Shown: in pieces, positions 1 through 8,567 of the stretch | Layout of the letters: each line of letters starts with the position of its first letter | How positions within the stretch are numbered: the first letter of the stretch is position 1 | NCBI RefSeq assembly: GCF_003719725.1 | Contig: NZ_RIAX01000014.1 | Location: 1-58,417, forward strand | Direction: 5' to 3' | DNA length: 58,417 nucleotides | Origin: Planococcus salinus | Lineage (GTDB): Bacteria; Bacillota; Bacilli; Bacillales_A; Planococcaceae | Translations under genes and position numbers: made by a program | The notes under the pieces: model-generated | What the model saw: the letters and a program-made list of their open reading frames with translations, nothing else | Told to the model about the DNA's origin: nothing | Databases searched by the model: none

Positions 1-38
1 GTTAGTTTTGAACTCTAACTTTTGGGGTGCACCACCAA

Positions 39-67
39 TTGACATTCTTTTTGAATAATGAAATGAT
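39..67 (+). promoter_or_regulatory. putative sigma-A promoter of the UPF0435 gene
   Basis: A perfect -35 hexamer TTGACA at 39-44 is followed after 17 bases by AATGAT at 62-67, a fair -10. The next gene starts at 101 with a purine-rich ribosome site. The -10 is only a moderate match, and TATACT a little downstream is a competing -10. Confidence 0.45.
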
Positions 68-100
68 AAGTTATACTACACCGAAAGGCAGGAACTTATC

Positions 101-322
101 ATGGATTTATCCAAGCAATCCGAAGAAAACGTCAATTTCATGATTGAAGAAATAAAATCAAAATTGCGGATGGTCAATGTGGATGCGATGAAAGCGGAAG
201 ACTTCAATGCTTCGCAGTACGAAGACTTGCGGGAATTGTATGAAATGGTGGCTAGCCGCAATTCCATTACACCAAACGAAATGCAGGCCATTGCACAAGA
301 GCTGGGCTCACTTCGCAGATAA
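101..322 (+). CDS. UPF0435 (DUF1128) family protein, YfkK-like
   Basis: A 73-residue cytosolic protein that closely matches the YfkK/UPF0435 pattern as I remember it: an N-terminal MIEEIK.KL helix, a central QYEDL.ELY segment and a C-terminal MQAI..ELGSLR motif. The family is widespread in Bacillales and has no established biochemical function. The ATG at 101 follows a GAAAGGCAGGA ribosome site. The gene is a single transcription unit with its own promoter-like sequence and a strong hairpin terminator just after the stop. It is highly charged and predicted helical, with no membrane segment or cysteine cluster. Family assignment is confident; function is unknown. Confidence 0.88.
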   Translation: MDLSKQSEENVNFMIEEIKSKLRMVNVDAMKAEDFNASQYEDLRELYEMVASRNSITPNEMQAIAQELGSLRR

Positions 323-327
323 CGAAA

Positions 328-360
328 ATCCCCTGAAGGATCAACTTCAGGGGATTTTTT
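328..360 (+). terminator. bidirectional intrinsic terminator
   Basis: The arms at 328-338 and 345-355 (core CCCCTGAAG and CTTCAGGGG) are separated by GATCAA and followed by a T run. A-rich sequence precedes the left arm, so the hairpin can also stop transcription from the convergent methyltransferase gene, whose stop codon is at 359. Confidence 0.85.
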
Positions 361-1339
361 ACTTTCTATACTGTACAACATACCAGCTGCCTTCTTTGAT
401 GACGGTTTGGATTCCGAGCATCGTCATTCCCGCTTTTTCTCCCCATACAGTCAATTCATCGCGTGACGGCAGGCGGTACAGATTATCAAAGGCGGAAAAA
501 AAACTGTTGAACGCGTTGACAAATGGCGGGCTGTCACCGCTTCCCGCAATGGGCGTGATGACTGATAAAACACCGCCGTCTTGCAGCCAGCCGGCAAGTT
601 CCGTAAAAAGGCCTTGCCGTTCTTCCAGGTCGATGTAATGGATGACGTTGTTCATCATGACCATGTCATATAATCGGTCGGGCTTGTACTCCCAAAGGTC
701 AGCATTATCGATGTCCACGTTGTTTAACCCTTTGGTCAACTGCCTGGCTTTCTCTGCTACGACCGGACTGATTTCCAGTCCTTTGAAGTGGGCATGGGGA
801 AAACGTTCCGCCAGTTTCTGGATGTAGCCGGCCTCGCCGCAACCAATATCCAATACCAATCGACTCTTTTGTTCTTTCATCCGTTTGGCGATCTTCGGCA
901 ATGCCAGTACTTCCAGCATGCGGCTTGTCTCTGCAACCGTCGGCGCATGCTTTTCTTCTTCAAAATGGCGGCGCTTTTTGGTACGCATCATCTCAGGATA
1001 GTTCAATAAAGTCGGGATATGTAATTCCATCATTTCCTTGAGCAAAACCCCTGAGGAGTTTTGCCCTTTGGGTTTCGGCAATTTCCATGTATTCCACGTC
1101 TTGTACCGATTTCTCCCGGCGTCTTTCAAATGGCCAATGGATACTCCTACGTGGACCCACTGTTCAAGCAGCGCTTCATCCAATTGAAACGCATCCGCCA
1201 CATCAAAAGTCGAAACCGGCCGTTCAAATGCTTTGAATAACTCGAGTTCGTATCCCACGTAGGCATGCCAGCTGGACAAAAAAGGTTCATTTCGTTTCAT
1301 ATACATCCTGGCCTTCAGCATTTTCATCACATCAATCAT
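359..1339 (-). CDS. class I SAM-dependent methyltransferase, O-methyltransferase-like architecture
   Basis: 326 residues. The first 90 or so look like the helical/winged dimerisation domain seen in two-domain small-molecule O-methyltransferases. The C-terminal half is a Rossmann methyltransferase with motif I LDIGCGEAG near residue 170, an acidic GLEIS motif that would hold the SAM ribose, and a downstream VIHYIDL segment. The acceptor cannot be read from sequence; a quinone, phenol or polyketide-type hydroxyl are reasonable guesses. It overlaps the upstream FAD monooxygenase by 4 bases (ATGA), so the two are translationally coupled and probably act on one substrate: hydroxylation, then methylation. 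GGAGGGG precedes the start. No regulatory motif is visible. Confidence 0.8.
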   Translation of the reverse strand: MIDVMKMLKARMYMKRNEPFLSSWHAYVGYELELFKAFERPVSTFDVADAFQLDEALLEQWVHVGVSIGHLKDAGRNRYKTWNTWKLPKPKGQNSSGVLLKEMMELHIPTLLNYPEMMRTKKRRHFEEEKHAPTVAETSRMLEVLALPKIAKRMKEQKSRLVLDIGCGEAGYIQKLAERFPHAHFKGLEISPVVAEKARQLTKGLNNVDIDNADLWEYKPDRLYDMVMMNNVIHYIDLEERQGLFTELAGWLQDGGVLSVITPIAGSGDSPPFVNAFNSFFSAFDNLYRLPSRDELTVWGEKAGMTMLGIQTVIKEGSWYVVQYRK

Positions 1340-2643
1340 TCAAACCCCTCCACTTTCCACGGATAATCATCTTCTCTTGTAAAATATTTCAGTTCTTTCC
1401 GGTCTGTCGGCAAACTCTTGGCGCGCACCGGCATAATGCCTCCCTGGATGAAACGGTCTCTCATACCTTCACGCCAAATTCCGAGTCCCGAGATATTCAG
1501 CATTTGTTTGAAATGAAGAATCGGATCTTCTTCCATCCGCTCGAAAGTCCGGGTACGAAGATAGCTGACCGGCTTAAAAGGAAACGAGTAAGCCAGTGCT
1601 GCCAAATGGCTTAACTGCAAAACATGTTCTGCACGTTTGTAACGGACTTTCTCATACCAGGTTAAATGCTCAGGTGCAGTATTTCCGCTTTCCAGCATAT
1701 CAGCCGCCAGTTCCCCGAGGATGTCGGCATCCTGGATTGCCATGTTCATGCCTTCTCCCGCCATGGGGTGAACGGCATGTGCCGCGTCCCCAATAATCGC
1801 TTTGTTATTTTTGACATACGAAGGGGCATGGAACATGACCGGAATCATCAGCTGGATTTTTTTCCAATCGTTCAACGACTGCACATAGCCATCCATTGCC
1901 GGTGCCAAATCGGTATACAACTTGTGGAAATGGCTGATGGGCTTTTCTTTCAGTTCTCTGTACTCCCCTTCCGGAATCAAATAAACGGTTCGGACCTGAT
2001 TATGGGGCAATGGAAACAGCCCCAAAAACCGGTTGTATGTTGAAATGATTTGCCCTTCAGTGAAATTTTCAGGCCGTGGAAACGATACCGTCAGGAAATG
2101 GTGATTATAGCGCGTTTCCTTTATCTCGATGCCCATCGCTTTTCGTGTCACCGATGAACGTCCTTCTGCTCCAAAATAGTAGAATGCTTCCACTTCAAAC
2201 CGCTCTTTTCCTCTCTGGAGCTGCACTGTTTGGTCAGTGAAACCTTTACATACCGTCCCACTCAGGTAATGGAAGTTGGTGTATTCTGAGGCTTCCTGGA
2301 GAATAGTTTTCTTCAGCTCTTCATGATGGATCATGTAAGCGGCATTGTATTTGCCTGGAAGCACATTGTAATCCATGAATGATTGATCTCTCACTGTTAA
2401 AGAACTCGATAGTTCCAGCATATCCAGCACGTTAATTTCTTGGGAACGGCTGACAATGTGATCGTACAATCCGAGTCCATCGAAAATTTGCATGCTTTTT
2501 GGCTGCAGCAGCTCTCCTTTATAAGTTGGCGGCGTTTTGGTCATTCTTTCAGCCAGTACAACGTCCACACCCCGCTGTACCAGTTTAAGCGCAAGCGTCA
2601 AGCCGCCGATACCGCCTCCGCTGATGAAGACATCTGTTTTCAT
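1336..2643 (-). CDS. FAD-dependent monooxygenase (PHBH/UbiH-like fold)
   Basis: 435 residues. A Rossmann FAD-binding motif GGGIGG lies at residues 9-14 and the second FAD motif GDAAHAVHPMAGEGMN near residue 290; together they are diagnostic of class A flavoprotein aromatic hydroxylases. The usual GADG..S.VR motif appears as GAEGRSSVTR, with Glu in place of the Asp. Such enzymes insert oxygen into aromatic or quinone rings using NAD(P)H. It is the first gene of a two-gene unit with a methyltransferase, with an AAGGAGCTG ribosome site before the ATG at 2643. No polyketide synthase or quinone biosynthesis gene lies nearby to name the substrate. A geranylgeranyl-reductase-like role is less likely, since the PHBH-type motif set is complete. 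Confidence 0.82.
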   Translation of the reverse strand: MKTDVFISGGGIGGLTLALKLVQRGVDVVLAERMTKTPPTYKGELLQPKSMQIFDGLGLYDHIVSRSQEINVLDMLELSSSLTVRDQSFMDYNVLPGKYNAAYMIHHEELKKTILQEASEYTNFHYLSGTVCKGFTDQTVQLQRGKERFEVEAFYYFGAEGRSSVTRKAMGIEIKETRYNHHFLTVSFPRPENFTEGQIISTYNRFLGLFPLPHNQVRTVYLIPEGEYRELKEKPISHFHKLYTDLAPAMDGYVQSLNDWKKIQLMIPVMFHAPSYVKNNKAIIGDAAHAVHPMAGEGMNMAIQDADILGELAADMLESGNTAPEHLTWYEKVRYKRAEHVLQLSHLAALAYSFPFKPVSYLRTRTFERMEEDPILHFKQMLNISGLGIWREGMRDRFIQGGIMPVRAKSLPTDRKELKYFTREDDYPWKVEGFE

Positions 2644-2705
2644 TTGCTTCAGCTCCTTGTTCCTGTATTCCTCATATCGCTTATCCGAAAACCTTTTGTG
2701 CGCGC

Positions 2706-2733
2706 AAAAAAAGAAGCCCCCGCGAGAGCTTCT
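2706..2733 (-). terminator. intrinsic terminator after psuG
   Basis: Read on the minus strand, an 8-bp stem AGAAGCTC / GGGCTTCT (one G-T pair) with a 6-base loop is followed by seven T. It lies just after the psuG stop and before the monooxygenase gene. Confidence 0.8.
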
Positions 2734-2741
2734 CCATTGTC

Positions 2742-3662
2742 TTATTGCGCTGATAGTTGATTGTAGGCTACTGCCAGTTGCGCTCCTACTTTAGCATTGT
2801 GTTTGACCAATTCGATGTTGGCCACGAGGCTGGCCCCTTCTGTCAATTCTTTGACTTTCCCTAAAAGGAAAGGCGTCACTTGTTTGCCGGAGATGCCGTT
2901 TTCTTTTGCTTCAGTCATGGCTTTTTCGATAATGCCATTGATGAACGACTCTTCCAGTGCATGTTCTTGCGGGATTGGGTTGGCCACTACTGCCCCGCCT
3001 TCCAATCCGAGTTCCCACTGTGCGTTCAACATGCCCGCCAGCATTTTTACGTCATCTGCACGCGAGCTTAAATCGAAACTGCTTGAACGGGTATAAAAAG
3101 CGGGCATTTGGGAAGTCTGATAGCCAACGACCGGTACGCCTTTGGTTTCCAGGTATTCCAGTGTCAGGCCGATGTCCAGAATCGATTTCGCGCCGGCACA
3201 TACGACGGCTACACCGGTTTTGGCCAGTTCTTCCAGATCGGCTGAAATGTCCATTGTCGTTTCAGCACCTCTGTGAACACCGCCGATGCCTCCTGTAGCG
3301 AAAACACGGATCCCCGCCAGCTTGGCGCAGATCATCGTCGCCGCGACGGTAGTAGCACCAATTTTCTTGGTGGCTATCAATTGTCCCAGATCCCGTCTCG
3401 ACACTTTTGCCACATCCGGACTGCTGCCGAGCAGTTCCAATTCTTCATCCGACAAACCAATTTTGATTGCTCCATCCATAAGAGCAATGGTTGCCGGCAC
3501 AGCTCCGTTGTCACGGATGATCTGTTCGACGACACGCGCTGTCTCCACGTTTTGAGGATACGGCATACCATGTGAAATGATGGTTGACTCGAGAGCCACA
3601 ATCGGCTGCTTATTTTCCATTGCCTGTTTTACTTCTGCTGAATACGTGATCATTGTTGTCAT
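2742..3662 (-). CDS. psuG: pseudouridine-5'-phosphate glycosidase
   Basis: 306 residues, the normal family length. PsuG splits pseudouridine 5'-phosphate into uracil and ribose 5-phosphate, a carbon-carbon glycosidic cleavage. Family hallmarks are present: [11 protein letters not shown] near residue 25 with the catalytic Glu, [18 protein letters not shown], the GAKSILDIG lysine segment and a C-terminal [13 protein letters not shown]. It overlaps the upstream kinase gene by 4 bases (ATGA), giving the complete two-step pathway from pseudouridine. GGAGG stands 7 bases before the ATG at 3662. A terminator follows. The free uracil can feed uracil salvage; no transporter gene is adjacent. Confidence 0.95.
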   Translation of the reverse strand: MTTMITYSAEVKQAMENKQPIVALESTIISHGMPYPQNVETARVVEQIIRDNGAVPATIALMDGAIKIGLSDEELELLGSSPDVAKVSRRDLGQLIATKKIGATTVAATMICAKLAGIRVFATGGIGGVHRGAETTMDISADLEELAKTGVAVVCAGAKSILDIGLTLEYLETKGVPVVGYQTSQMPAFYTRSSSFDLSSRADDVKMLAGMLNAQWELGLEGGAVVANPIPQEHALEESFINGIIEKAMTEAKENGISGKQVTPFLLGKVKELTEGASLVANIELVKHNAKVGAQLAVAYNQLSAQ

Positions 3663-4762
3663 AGTAATTCCTCCCGATCTTTTTGTAATTGAATGGCCGT
3701 CAATTCCGGCCGCACCGTTGCCTGGCTCTGTAAAGTTCTGGCTGCATTGACCAGACCGAAATGGACGATGTCCAGAAATTCCTTGCCCAGTAAAATACCA
3801 TGGACCAAGCCGCTGGAAAAGGCATCTCCCGCTCCTGTCACATCCTCCACAGCTGAAATGCTGATGGCTTTGTAATGCGTAATGCCTTGTGCGTTTCCTG
3901 CCATAACGCCTTCTTTTCCATTGGTGACCACTACGTTTTCCACGCCACTGTCCAGCAGCCGCTCCACAGCTTTTTGCCAGTCAGCTTCCGACTTGATGGA
4001 AAAATTTAAATGCTGTTCCGCTTCGTCCCGGTTCAGGATCAGCCAAGTGATGCCGTCCAGCTCTTTGCCTAAACGTTCCATCTTTGGGGCAGATACAGGA
4101 ATCACGGCAAGTGGGATCTGACGCGCCTTGGCAAAAGCCCGAACATATTCCACCGTCTCTTTCGGGCAATTCAAATCCATTACCAGGAAACCCGCAGACA
4201 TCAGCGCTTTTTCCTGCCGTGCCACATAGTCAGGTGTCAACAAATCATAAATGGCCATATCCGCCATTGCCAGGATCATTTCACCGTCCGGCTGCAAAAT
4301 GGCTGTATAGCTTCCCGTCGAACATCCATCTACAGTTTGCGTCAATTCAGTATCCATAAATGGCGCTGATGCTTCTTCGATCATCTTCCACTCCGAATCC
4401 ACGCCGGCGATGGACATCAGACGGACAGAGTGCCCCAGACGCCCCAGGTTCTCTGCTATATTGCGCGCGACACCGCCCACACTCCCCGCTACAGAAGCCG
4501 GATTTGATGTGCCCATCTGTGCGGGTTTTTCCATCCGGAATTTACGGTCCACATTCGCTCCGCCGATGCAAACCACTGTATCCGCTTCAGGCAGGACATA
4601 AGCTCTCCCCACAATTTTCCCCTGGCGAATCAAAGAAGAGATTAAATTGGCAAGCGCCGGCCTTGACATCTCCAGAGCATCAGCCATTTCCTGCTGTGAC
4701 AAAAAAGGGTTCTTGCGGATCATCTCCAACACTTCGGATTCTTTCCGGTTCAAAATTTTCAC
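3659..4762 (-). CDS. psuK: PfkB-family pseudouridine kinase with N-terminal winged helix
   Basis: 367 residues in two parts. Residues 1-60 form a MarR/AsnC-like winged helix ([20 protein letters not shown] is a helix-turn-helix). Residues 65-360 are a PfkB ribokinase-fold sugar kinase with GGANVD at the start, [15 protein letters not shown], and the anion-hole/catalytic motif DVTGAGDAF. Coupling to psuG points to pseudouridine phosphorylation. The added DNA-binding domain, known in YeiC/YdjH-type kinases, suggests the enzyme may also sense substrate and regulate transcription. A repeated AAACTTTT motif with a dyad lies 10-38 bases upstream of the start and could be its operator. Kinase identity is well supported; regulation is inference. 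Confidence 0.88.
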   Translation of the reverse strand: MKILNRKESEVLEMIRKNPFLSQQEMADALEMSRPALANLISSLIRQGKIVGRAYVLPEADTVVCIGGANVDRKFRMEKPAQMGTSNPASVAGSVGGVARNIAENLGRLGHSVRLMSIAGVDSEWKMIEEASAPFMDTELTQTVDGCSTGSYTAILQPDGEMILAMADMAIYDLLTPDYVARQEKALMSAGFLVMDLNCPKETVEYVRAFAKARQIPLAVIPVSAPKMERLGKELDGITWLILNRDEAEQHLNFSIKSEADWQKAVERLLDSGVENVVVTNGKEGVMAGNAQGITHYKAISISAVEDVTGAGDAFSSGLVHGILLGKEFLDIVHFGLVNAARTLQSQATVRPELTAIQLQKDREELL

Positions 4763-4771
4763 CGCCTCTTT

Positions 4772-4800
4772 AAACTTTTGTTTATATATTAAACTTTTAT
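4772..4800. promoter_or_regulatory. candidate operator upstream of psuK
   Basis: TTAAACTTTT occurs twice, at 4772-4781 and 4791-4800 (period 19), and GTTTA/TAAAC arms form a 15-base dyad at 4782-4796. It lies between the divergent psuK and aminopeptidase genes, close to the psuK start. Its role as a binding site for the winged helix of the kinase is a guess from position and symmetry. Confidence 0.35.
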
Positions 4801-4844
4801 AATAAAAATTGCAAGGATTATCAAAACAAATTTCTGCGTGCCCA

Positions 4845-4874
4845 TTGCGTGTGATGACTGAAAATTGCTACTAT
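4845..4874 (+). promoter_or_regulatory. possible promoter of the M29 aminopeptidase gene
   Basis: TTGCGT at 4845-4850 and TACTAT at 4869-4874 are separated by 18 bases and lie 25 bases before the ATG. Both boxes are imperfect. Confidence 0.3.
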
Positions 4875-4898
4875 AGAAGGATGAGAGGAGAGATTCAA

Positions 4899-6131
4899 AT
4901 GGTATCTTTTAATGAAACCTTGTCACGGTATGCAGAATTGGTCGTCAATGTAGGTGTCAATATTCAGCCAGGTCAGCAGCTGTATATCGCTGCTTCGCTG
5001 GAAGCGGCCCCACTGGTTCGCCTAATTACCAAAAAAGCCTATGAAATAGGCGCTAGACAAGTGCACGTTGATTGGAATGATGATGAAATTACACGCATCC
5101 GCTACGAGCTGGCACCGGAAGACTCCTTTTCGGACTTTCCCGCCTGGAAAGTGCAGCAGCGGGAACAGCTGGCCGAACAGGGAGCGGCGTTCATCAATGT
5201 GGTTTCGCAAAGTCCTGACTTGTTAAAAGGCATTGATTCGAAACGAATCGCCGACTTCCAAAAAGCAGCCGGCACTGCCATGAAAAAGTATCGTCAATAT
5301 GTTCAGTCGGATAAAATCAGCTGGACCGTCATCGCTGCCCCTTCAGCGGCATGGGCAGCCAAGGTTTTCCCCGACCTTCCTGAAGATCAGCAGGAAGAGG
5401 CCTTATGGAAGGCGATTTTCAAGGCGGTACGGGCTGACGTCGACCAGCCTATCAAAGCATGGGCACAGCATAACGACCTGCTTCATACAAAAGTCGATTA
5501 TTTGAACGAAAGAAAATATGCCAAACTTCATTACACTTCTCCGGACACCGACCTGGAAGTCGGGTTGCCGAAAGGCCATGTATGGGCCGGAGCTGGTTCC
5601 GTCAACGAAAAAGGGGATACATTCATGGCCAATATGCCAACCGAAGAAGTGTTCACTGTTCCGCATAAAACCGGTGTTAACGGCTATGTATCAAGCACCA
5701 AACCACTGAGTTACGGCGGAAACATTATTGACGACTTCAAAATTACATTTGAAAATGGCAGAATTGTCGATATCACTGCCGCCAAAGGCGAAGATGTGCT
5801 GAAACAGCTTGTCTCTACTGACGAAGGGTCCCACTTCCTAGGAGAAGTGGCACTGGTGCCGCATCAGTCGCCAATATCCGATTCGAATATTTTGTTCTAC
5901 AATACATTATTTGATGAAAACGCCTCTAATCATCTGGCGATCGGCAGTGCCTATTCGTTCTGTCTTGAAGGCGGCAAAAACATGTCTCCGGAAGAACTTG
6001 AAAAACGTGGTTTGAACCAAAGCATCACTCATGTGGATTTCATGATCGGCTCTGCACAGATGGATATTGATGGGATTTTGGAAGATGGTTCGCGTGAACC
6101 CGTGTTCAGAAACGGAAATTGGGCATTTTGA
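4899..6131 (+). CDS. aminopeptidase, M29 (thermophilic aminopeptidase) family
   Basis: 410 residues from the ATG at 4899, chosen because GAGAGGAGAG lies just upstream and the family begins at this point; the frame stays open about 30 codons further upstream. M29 enzymes (AmpS, AmpT, PepS) are cytosolic two-metal aminopeptidases. The metal and catalytic segments are visible in order: PTEEVFT, GEVALVPHQS, LFDENASNHLAIG and THVDFMIGS, covering the expected Glu, Glu, His, His and Asp. It is a single gene. A paralogue with the same motifs lies at 16859-18088 on the other strand. Identity is secure; peptide preference cannot be read. Confidence 0.92.
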   Translation: MVSFNETLSRYAELVVNVGVNIQPGQQLYIAASLEAAPLVRLITKKAYEIGARQVHVDWNDDEITRIRYELAPEDSFSDFPAWKVQQREQLAEQGAAFINVVSQSPDLLKGIDSKRIADFQKAAGTAMKKYRQYVQSDKISWTVIAAPSAAWAAKVFPDLPEDQQEEALWKAIFKAVRADVDQPIKAWAQHNDLLHTKVDYLNERKYAKLHYTSPDTDLEVGLPKGHVWAGAGSVNEKGDTFMANMPTEEVFTVPHKTGVNGYVSSTKPLSYGGNIIDDFKITFENGRIVDITAAKGEDVLKQLVSTDEGSHFLGEVALVPHQSPISDSNILFYNTLFDENASNHLAIGSAYSFCLEGGKNMSPEELEKRGLNQSITHVDFMIGSAQMDIDGILEDGSREPVFRNGNWAF

Positions 6132-6216
6132 TTCTTTAAAATTTGTCACTTAAATTCCTTCTTGTTTTCGTGTATAATGACAAATGATGAGCAGAGACAA
6201 GAAAGGAGTTATCAGA

Positions 6217-6396
6217 ATGCTATACGGTGTTACAGTTGTTCTCGGTTTTATGGTGGTAATCGGCCTTTTCTTCGCGGTACTTATGCACTTCCTAGGAAAA
6301 GGGCTTAATACGCATGATGCAGAAATCATTGACCCGACTCCCGAAGTCGCCTTCGACAAGGCCCACGATAAAAAAGGTGTAGACGACAAACAATAG
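6217..6396 (+). CDS. 59-residue single-pass membrane protein, unknown function
   Basis: I do not recognise the family. The start at 6217 is chosen because GAAAGGAGTT stands 6-8 bases ahead; the open frame begins 11 codons earlier without a ribosome site. Residues 3-27 are a hydrophobic helix (VVLGFMVVIGLFFAVLMHFL). The last 30 residues are acidic and hydrophilic (AEIIDPTPEVAFDKAHDKKG), so an outside-in anchor with a soluble tail is likely. It sits 85 bases after the M29 gene and has its own terminator. Clear ribosome site, codon usage like its neighbours and an isolated transcription unit support a real gene. Confidence 0.7.
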   Translation: MLYGVTVVLGFMVVIGLFFAVLMHFLGKGLNTHDAEIIDPTPEVAFDKAHDKKGVDDKQ

Positions 6397-6405
6397 AAAA
6401 CAGTC

Positions 6406-6442
6406 AAAAGCCGGTTTCTTCACAGAAACCGGCTTTTGATTT
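6406..6442 (+). terminator. intrinsic terminator
   Basis: A perfect 13-bp stem, AAAAGCCGGTTTC (6406-6418) with GAAACCGGCTTTT (6425-6437), has a 6-base loop and a T-rich tail. It ends the small membrane protein unit. Confidence 0.88.
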
Positions 6443-6528
6443 TCAACTTCCTTTTTCTTATACCCGCTTCTTTTCCCCCTGTTGATTCATTAGCCCTCTT
6501 TTGCCAAAGCAAGGAGTATGGTAGCCTT

Positions 6529-6556
6529 TTGTTATATATTTCAATTGCATTACAAT
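6529..6556 (+). promoter_or_regulatory. possible promoter of mreBH
   Basis: TTGTTA at 6529-6534 and TACAAT at 6551-6556, spacer 16. CAATTG occurs at both ends of the segment just around the -10. In B. subtilis mreBH is SigI-dependent; I see no convincing SigI boxes here. Confidence 0.35.
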
Positions 6557-6622
6557 TGGGAAATGCAGCGCTTTTCACATGGTACAATTAAAAAAACTTG
6601 TCTATTACATAGGAGGCTGAAC

Positions 6623-7630
6623 ATGTTTTCTTCACTCGACATCGGAATTGACTTAGGAACCGCGAATATACTTGTTTATACAAAATCGAAAGGCATTATT
6701 CTCAATGAGCCTTCTGTTGTCGCCATGGATACAAAAACAGGAAAAGTCATTGCAATTGGTGAAGAAGCCAAATTGATGATAGGAAAAGCACCCGATTCAA
6801 TTCGCATCGTACGTCCGCTGAAAGATGGTGTGATTGCGGATTTTGATGTAACAACTGAGTTGTTAAGAATGATCATGCAAAAAGCCGCTAAACAATTGGG
6901 CACTTCTCTCCGCAAACCGAATGTCATGGTTTGCACTCCTTCGGGGGCCACTTCTGTGGAGCGACGAGCCATTCACGATGCTGTAAAAACCAGCGGTGCA
7001 AAGACTGTCCATTTAATCGAGGAGCCAGTGGCAGCAGCAATTGGCGCTGACCTTCCAGTCAGTGAACCGGTTGCCAGTGTCATTGTTGATATTGGCGGCG
7101 GCACCACGGAAGTAGGCATTATTTCGTTTGGCGGTGTAGTTTCTTCAAACACCGTGAAAGTTGCTGGAGACCGGATGGATGAAGATATCATTCATTATGT
7201 CCGCAAACACTATAATGTATTAATCGGTGACCGAACTGCTGAAAATATCAAAAAAGAAATAGGGTACGCACTTACTTCCCATAAGACCGAAACGATGGAT
7301 GTCCGGGGGCGCGACATCATGACCGGATTGCCAAAAACCGTGAATTTGTCTTCCACCGAAATCCAGGAAGCTTTGAAAGAGTCACTGTCAGCGATACTGG
7401 AATGCATACGGGCGACTTTGGAAGATTGTCCGCCGGAATTATCAGGCGACATCGTCGATCAAGGAGTGGTTCTTTCCGGCGGTGGGTCATTATTAAAAGG
7501 GATGCAGCAATGGCTGTCGGAAGAAATGTCTGTTCCTGTCCATATGGCACCCAATCCATTGGAGTCTGTAGCAGTCGGAACTGGCCGTTCCCTTGTTATG
7601 CTGGACAAACTCGATAAAATCGCCAGATAA
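6623..7630 (+). CDS. mreBH: rod shape-determining actin homologue MreBH
   Basis: 335 residues from the ATG at 6623, which follows AGGAGGCTGAAC; the open frame runs further upstream without support. Actin-fold motifs are complete: phosphate 1 GIDLGTANI, phosphate 2 DIGGGTTEV, and adenosine motif SGGGSLLKG. Among the three Bacillus paralogues the sequence is closest to MreBH (start [16 protein letters not shown], segment [11 protein letters not shown], end ANPLESVA.GTGRSL). It forms membrane-associated filaments that guide lateral wall synthesis, and MreBH in B. subtilis positions the LytE hydrolase. It stands alone, without mreC/mreD, as expected for this paralogue. Confidence 0.92.
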   Translation: MFSSLDIGIDLGTANILVYTKSKGIILNEPSVVAMDTKTGKVIAIGEEAKLMIGKAPDSIRIVRPLKDGVIADFDVTTELLRMIMQKAAKQLGTSLRKPNVMVCTPSGATSVERRAIHDAVKTSGAKTVHLIEEPVAAAIGADLPVSEPVASVIVDIGGGTTEVGIISFGGVVSSNTVKVAGDRMDEDIIHYVRKHYNVLIGDRTAENIKKEIGYALTSHKTETMDVRGRDIMTGLPKTVNLSSTEIQEALKESLSAILECIRATLEDCPPELSGDIVDQGVVLSGGGSLLKGMQQWLSEEMSVPVHMAPNPLESVAVGTGRSLVMLDKLDKIAR

Positions 7631-7754
7631 AACAGGAGACCTCACCTTCAACGCGCTGTATTACAGATTTGCTGTTTGGGATTACGCATAAAAGTACTTT
7701 TTACGGGGAATTTCGTCTAAAATAAAGACTATAAACCATCTAGGAGGAAATTGG

Positions 7755-8321
7755 ATGTCTAAACTGAATGAAATTTTGGAGTACAATCAAAAATTTGTGG
7801 AAGAAAAAGAATACGAGCAGTTTATCACTACAAAGTTTCCCGATAAGAAGGTCGTCATTCTGACGTGCATGGATACACGGCTCTTCGAAATGCTTCCGAA
7901 AGCGATGAACCTGAAAAATGGCGATGTTAAAATCGTGAAAAGTGCAGGTGCTGTCATCAACCATCCTTTTGGCGGCATCATGAGAAGTTTGTTTGTTGCA
8001 GTGTACGAGTTGAACGCAGACGAAATCTACATAATTGGTCATTACGATTGCGGAATGTCCGCCATTGATCCCGACAGCACCCTGGAAAAAATGAAACAAC
8101 GGGGCATCGATGAAAAAACTATTGAAACAATAAAGTATTCCGGAGTGGATGTGAATGAGTGGCTGAAAGGTTTTGATGATGTCACAGAAAGCGTCCGCCA
8201 CAGTGTGCGAATGGTGAAAAATCATCCTTTGATGGATCGTTCGGTGCCTGTTCACGGACTGGTCATCGATCCGACGACCGGCAAATTGGACTTACTCATT
8301 AATGGCAATGAAAACCGCTGA
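7755..8321 (+). CDS. beta-class carbonic anhydrase, YtiB-like
   Basis: 188 residues. Zinc site motifs of beta-carbonic anhydrases are present: CMDTR at residues 38-42 (Cys ligand plus the Asp/Arg dyad) and GHYDCGM near residue 95 (His and Cys ligands). The protein would interconvert carbon dioxide and bicarbonate in the cytosol, supplying bicarbonate for carboxylases and for the purine pathway. Short YtiB-type enzymes of this length are common in Bacillales. TAGGAGGAAATTGG precedes the ATG. It is monocistronic, between mreBH and a converging DinB gene. Confidence 0.9.
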   Translation: MSKLNEILEYNQKFVEEKEYEQFITTKFPDKKVVILTCMDTRLFEMLPKAMNLKNGDVKIVKSAGAVINHPFGGIMRSLFVAVYELNADEIYIIGHYDCGMSAIDPDSTLEKMKQRGIDEKTIETIKYSGVDVNEWLKGFDDVTESVRHSVRMVKNHPLMDRSVPVHGLVIDPTTGKLDLLINGNENR

Positions 8322-8322
8322 G

Positions 8323-8357
8323 AAGACATTGACCGAAGGCAGTTCGGGCAATGTCTT
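8323..8357 (+). terminator. hairpin after the carbonic anhydrase gene
   Basis: AAGACATTG (8323-8331) pairs with CAATGTCTT (8349-8357), and the inner CCGAA pairs with TTCGG. The stem is long but only TTGC follows, so termination strength is uncertain. Confidence 0.5.
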
Positions 8358-8362
8358 TGCGA

Positions 8363-8419
8363 CGAAGCAGCGCAGCGATGCAACGCCCTTTCATGTTTCG
8401 AAGCCAGCGCAGCGATGCA
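8363..8419. repeat. two-copy direct repeat in an intergenic region
   Basis: A 15-base unit CAGCGCAGCGATGCA occurs at 8368-8382 and 8405-8419 (period 37), each preceded by CGAAG. The copies lie in a 230-base gene-free stretch between converging genes. No coding potential is convincing here. Confidence 0.6.
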
Positions 8420-8530
8420 GAGACAGGAGCACCGGTTTTCCGCAGCGACAAGGAGACTGAAGCCATGCCACTACTGGAGGCATTTGCCTGGAACCGAATG
8501 AAAGAAAGCTGCCGAGTTTCTCGACAGCCT

Positions 8531-8567
8531 GCAAAACCGCTGAGGAATATCTCCTCAGCGGTTTTGC
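8531..8567 (-). terminator. intrinsic terminator overlapping the DinB stop codon
   Basis: A 16-bp stem, GCAAAACCGCTGAGGA (8531-8546) with TCCTCAGCGGTTTTGC (8552-8567). The last codons and stop of the DinB gene (8555-8557) lie in one arm. T and A runs in the stem let it work on both strands. Confidence 0.78.

Noticed and set aside
207..638. 143-codon open frame on the plus strand
   Set aside because: It crosses the end of the UPF0435 gene, a terminator and the methyltransferase gene in antisense; no ribosome site and no recognisable protein.
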